Source: Bacteroidetes bacterium UBA6661 (GTDB lineage Bacteria > Bacteroidota > Bacteroidia > AKYH767-A > OLB10). Taken from it: DNA of 25,671 nucleotides. The stretch spans positions 1 through 25,671 of the forward strand of contig DKKR01000043.1 of assembly GCA_002455375.1 (NCBI GenBank), in the 5' to 3' direction. Position 1 is the first letter of the stretch; each line of letters opens with the position of its first letter. Shown here piece after piece: positions 23,667 to 25,671 of this stretch. The notes beneath the pieces are model-generated. The model did no database searches and was not told the DNA's origin. It worked only from the letters and a program-made list of their open reading frames with translations. The position numbers were made by a program, and so were the translations under genes.

Positions 23667-25671
23667 ATGCAGATAAACTTCAAGAAGTTAATCCCTCACG
23701 GCATAGCCATTGTAATTTTTTTACTCTTAACAGCCGTATATTTTTTACCTCTATTTGAAGGTAAGGGACTGAGTCAACATGATATCGCTCAATGGACAGG
23801 CATGAGTAAAGAACTTACTGACTTCCGTGCAAAATATCATGTTGAACCATTATGGACAAATGCTATGTTCAGTGGAATGCCTGCCTATCAGATTTCAACC
23901 TTGTATCCTGCTAATCTGATACAATATGTCAATGACATTTTGTTTTTCTTTTTACCTTCTCCGGCATCCTATGTGTTTCTCGCTTTATTAAGTTTTTACA
24001 TTCTTATGCTGGTACTTAAATTTGATTATAGAATGGGTATTGCCGGAGCCATAGCTTTTGCTTTTTCTAGTTATAATTTTGTAATCATTGCAGCAGGACA
24101 CAATTCAAAAGCACATGCCATTGCTCTTATGCCATTGGTATTTGCAGGTATTATACTCACTTTTCGGGGAAGGCTTTGGTTTGGTGGTGCTTTAACAGCT
24201 ATGGCACTTGCCTTACAACTCTATGCCAACCACCTTCAGATAACTTACTATCTGATGATTGCAATTTTAGTAATGACCATTGCTTACTTCATTGATGCCA
24301 TCATGAAAAAAGAGTTAGGCGGCTTTATAAAAAGTGCCTCCGTACTGGCCATTGCCGTAGTTATAGGAATACTACCCAATTACACCAGTCTGGCAGCCAC
24401 GTATGAGTATGGAAAATATTCCACCCGCGGACCAAGCGAACTTACCTCTAAAAAAGAATCTTCAGGTCTTGACAAAGATTATGCATTCAGCTACAGTTAT
24501 GGCATCAGCGAAACATTTACACTCATCATTCCACGCTTTCATGGTGGCGCTTCTGTTAGTCCGTTGGATGAAAGTTCAGAAACTTATAAGGCATTAACAA
24601 GTAATGGAGTGCCTGTACAACAAGCAAAAAGCTTTATACAGTCTGTTCCACTTTATTTTGGCAATATGCTCTCCACCTCAGGTCCTCCCTATGCCGGAGC
24701 AATAGTTTGTTTTCTATTTGTTGCCGGCCTGTTTTTAATTAAAGGCAAAGAGAAATGGTGGCTGCTGGTAGCAACAATTCTTTCATTTATGCTTTCATGG
24801 GGTGAAAATTTTCTCTCATTCAATGAGCTCTTCTTTTATCATTTTCCGGGATATAATAAATTCAGGGCTGTGAGTATGATACTCACCATTGCGCAATTCA
24901 CGATGCCACTACTCGCTCTTCTTGCAATGAAAGAAATATTTGAAGGTAAAACCAACAAGAATGATATATTGAAATCACTTAAGATGGCATTTTATATTAC
25001 AGGTGGATTTTGTTTATTGTTTACATTACTACCAGGAATGTTTAATGATTTTAGCTCGCAAGCCGATGAACAACTTAAACAGTATGACTGGCTGATTACT
25101 GCCATAAAACAAGACCGCGAAAGTGCAGTGAGAATGGATGCATTACGCTCGTTATTTTTTATTGCTGCAACTTTCGGATTACTATGGTTTATGTTAAAAG
25201 ACAAAATAAAGGCAAGTGTTGCCGTAATAACTATTGCAGTTCTTTTTATTGTTGACTTATGGCCTGTTGGAAAACGTTACCTCAATGACAACAATTTTGT
25301 GGCAAAAAGTAAAACACAAAAACCTTTTGAACCCACTGCTGCAGATACACAAATTTTGCAGGATACTACACCCGGATTCCGTGTACTCAACACCACATTA
25401 AATGCTTTCAGCGATGCTTCAACCTCCTATTTTCACCGAAGTATTGGCGGATATCATGGTGCCAAATTAAAGCGCTATCAGGAACTGATTGAAAACTGTA
25501 TTTCTAAAAATAACATGAGTGTGCTTGACATGCTCAACACAAAATATCTTATTGTAAGTGATAAAGGACAGCAGCCTGTGGCACAACTTAATCCGGGTGC
25601 AATTGGTGCTGCCTGGTTTGTTGATACGGTAAAAACTGTTGAAAATGCCGATGCAGAAATAAAAGCCCTAG
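23667..25671 (+). CDS. YfhO-family polytopic membrane protein, N-terminal part (cut by window edge)
   Basis: 668 codons are open from ATG at 23667 to the edge without a stop; Bacteroidota relatives are usually about 800-850 residues, so roughly the last fifth is missing. The first helix (about 12-30) is followed by LSQHDIAQWTGMSKELTDF and the periplasmic EPLWTNAMFSGMPAYQIS, a family hallmark, then AAGHNSKAHAIALMPLVFAG and multiple helices to about 410. More helices lie at about 445 and 490-550, and a soluble stretch follows (YFHRSIGGYHGAKLKRYQELI). YfhO proteins are GT-C-like and in Firmicutes help glycosylate lipoteichoic acid; the donor and acceptor here are unknown. The gene has an exact -7 element and no partner in view. 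Confidence -1.
   Translation, partial: MQINFKKLIPHGIAIVIFLLLTAVYFLPLFEGKGLSQHDIAQWTGMSKELTDFRAKYHVEPLWTNAMFSGMPAYQISTLYPANLIQYVNDILFFFLPSPASYVFLALLSFYILMLVLKFDYRMGIAGAIAFAFSSYNFVIIAAGHNSKAHAIALMPLVFAGIILTFRGRLWFGGALTAMALALQLYANHLQITYYLMIAILVMTIAYFIDAIMKKELGGFIKSASVLAIAVVIGILPNYTSLAATYEYGKYSTRGPSELTSKKESSGLDKDYAFSYSYGISETFTLIIPRFHGGASVSPLDESSETYKALTSNGVPVQQAKSFIQSVPLYFGNMLSTSGPPYAGAIVCFLFVAGLFLIKGKEKWWLLVATILSFMLSWGENFLSFNELFFYHFPGYNKFRAVSMILTIAQFTMPLLALLAMKEIFEGKTNKNDILKSLKMAFYITGGFCLLFTLLPGMFNDFSSQADEQLKQYDWLITAIKQDRESAVRMDALRSLFFIAATFGLLWFMLKDKIKASVAVITIAVLFIVDLWPVGKRYLNDNNFVAKSKTQKPFEPTAADTQILQDTTPGFRVLNTTLNAFSDASTSYFHRSIGGYHGAKLKRYQELIENCISKNNMSVLDMLNTKYLIVSDKGQQPVAQLNPGAIGAAWFVDTVKTVENADAEIKAL

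Overview
The window looks like a chromosomal segment of a Bacteroidota bacterium, probably from the Chitinophagales/Sphingobacteriales/Saprospirales side of the phylum. The case rests on several signs. The DNA is AT-rich with no clear Shine-Dalgarno sequences, and exact TAnnTTTG -7 elements lie just upstream of many start codons. There is a SprB-repeat surface protein, a protease with a type IX secretion (T9SS) C-terminal sorting domain, an acidic-tailed lipoprotein (Cys-Thr-Pro-Asp-Asp-Asp), a TlpA-like protein with a DUF4369-like front end, and the uppS-bamA-ompH-ompH order typical of the phylum. The species cannot be named from this sequence.

Layout. 1-3746 (minus) is the first 1248 codons of a giant secreted protein. 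It has a signal peptide, a CUB-like domain, a pre-peptidase-C-like domain, then at least nine SprB repeats and part of a tenth. It leaves the window without a stop. 3747-4370 is a gene-poor gap with an inverted repeat and two doubtful short frames. 4371-7223 (minus) is a tight pair: a secreted TlpA-like thiol-disulfide protein followed by a polytopic membrane protein resembling polysaccharide polymerases. 7439-8617 (plus) is a secreted class 3 lipase-like protein. 8622-12872 (minus) holds a small lipoprotein coupled by ATGA to hutU (urocanate hydratase), and upstream of them uvrB.

13154-17686 (plus) is the envelope-biogenesis cluster: uppS makes the undecaprenyl carrier, bamA inserts outer-membrane barrels, and two OmpH/Skp chaperones carry barrels across the periplasm. 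A bidirectional hairpin ends it against a convergent YitT-family membrane protein (17738-18709, minus). A DoxX-like protein and a tandem universal stress protein follow (18852-20138, plus), then a 1086-residue M12B-like zinc metalloprotease with a P domain and T9SS signal (20290-23550, plus), a strong terminator, and a YfhO-family membrane protein cut by the right edge (23667 onward).

Most genes are housekeeping or envelope functions. I found no CRISPR array, tRNA, rRNA, intact insertion sequence or phage module, and no clear candidate for a wholly new system. The strongest non-standard observation is that the SprB repeats alternate between two subtypes, giving a period of about 468 bp. Other points of interest are a set of closely placed promoter elements that also corrects two start codons, a hutU without its usual hut partners but coupled to a lipoprotein, and the unexplained 3747-4370 gap.
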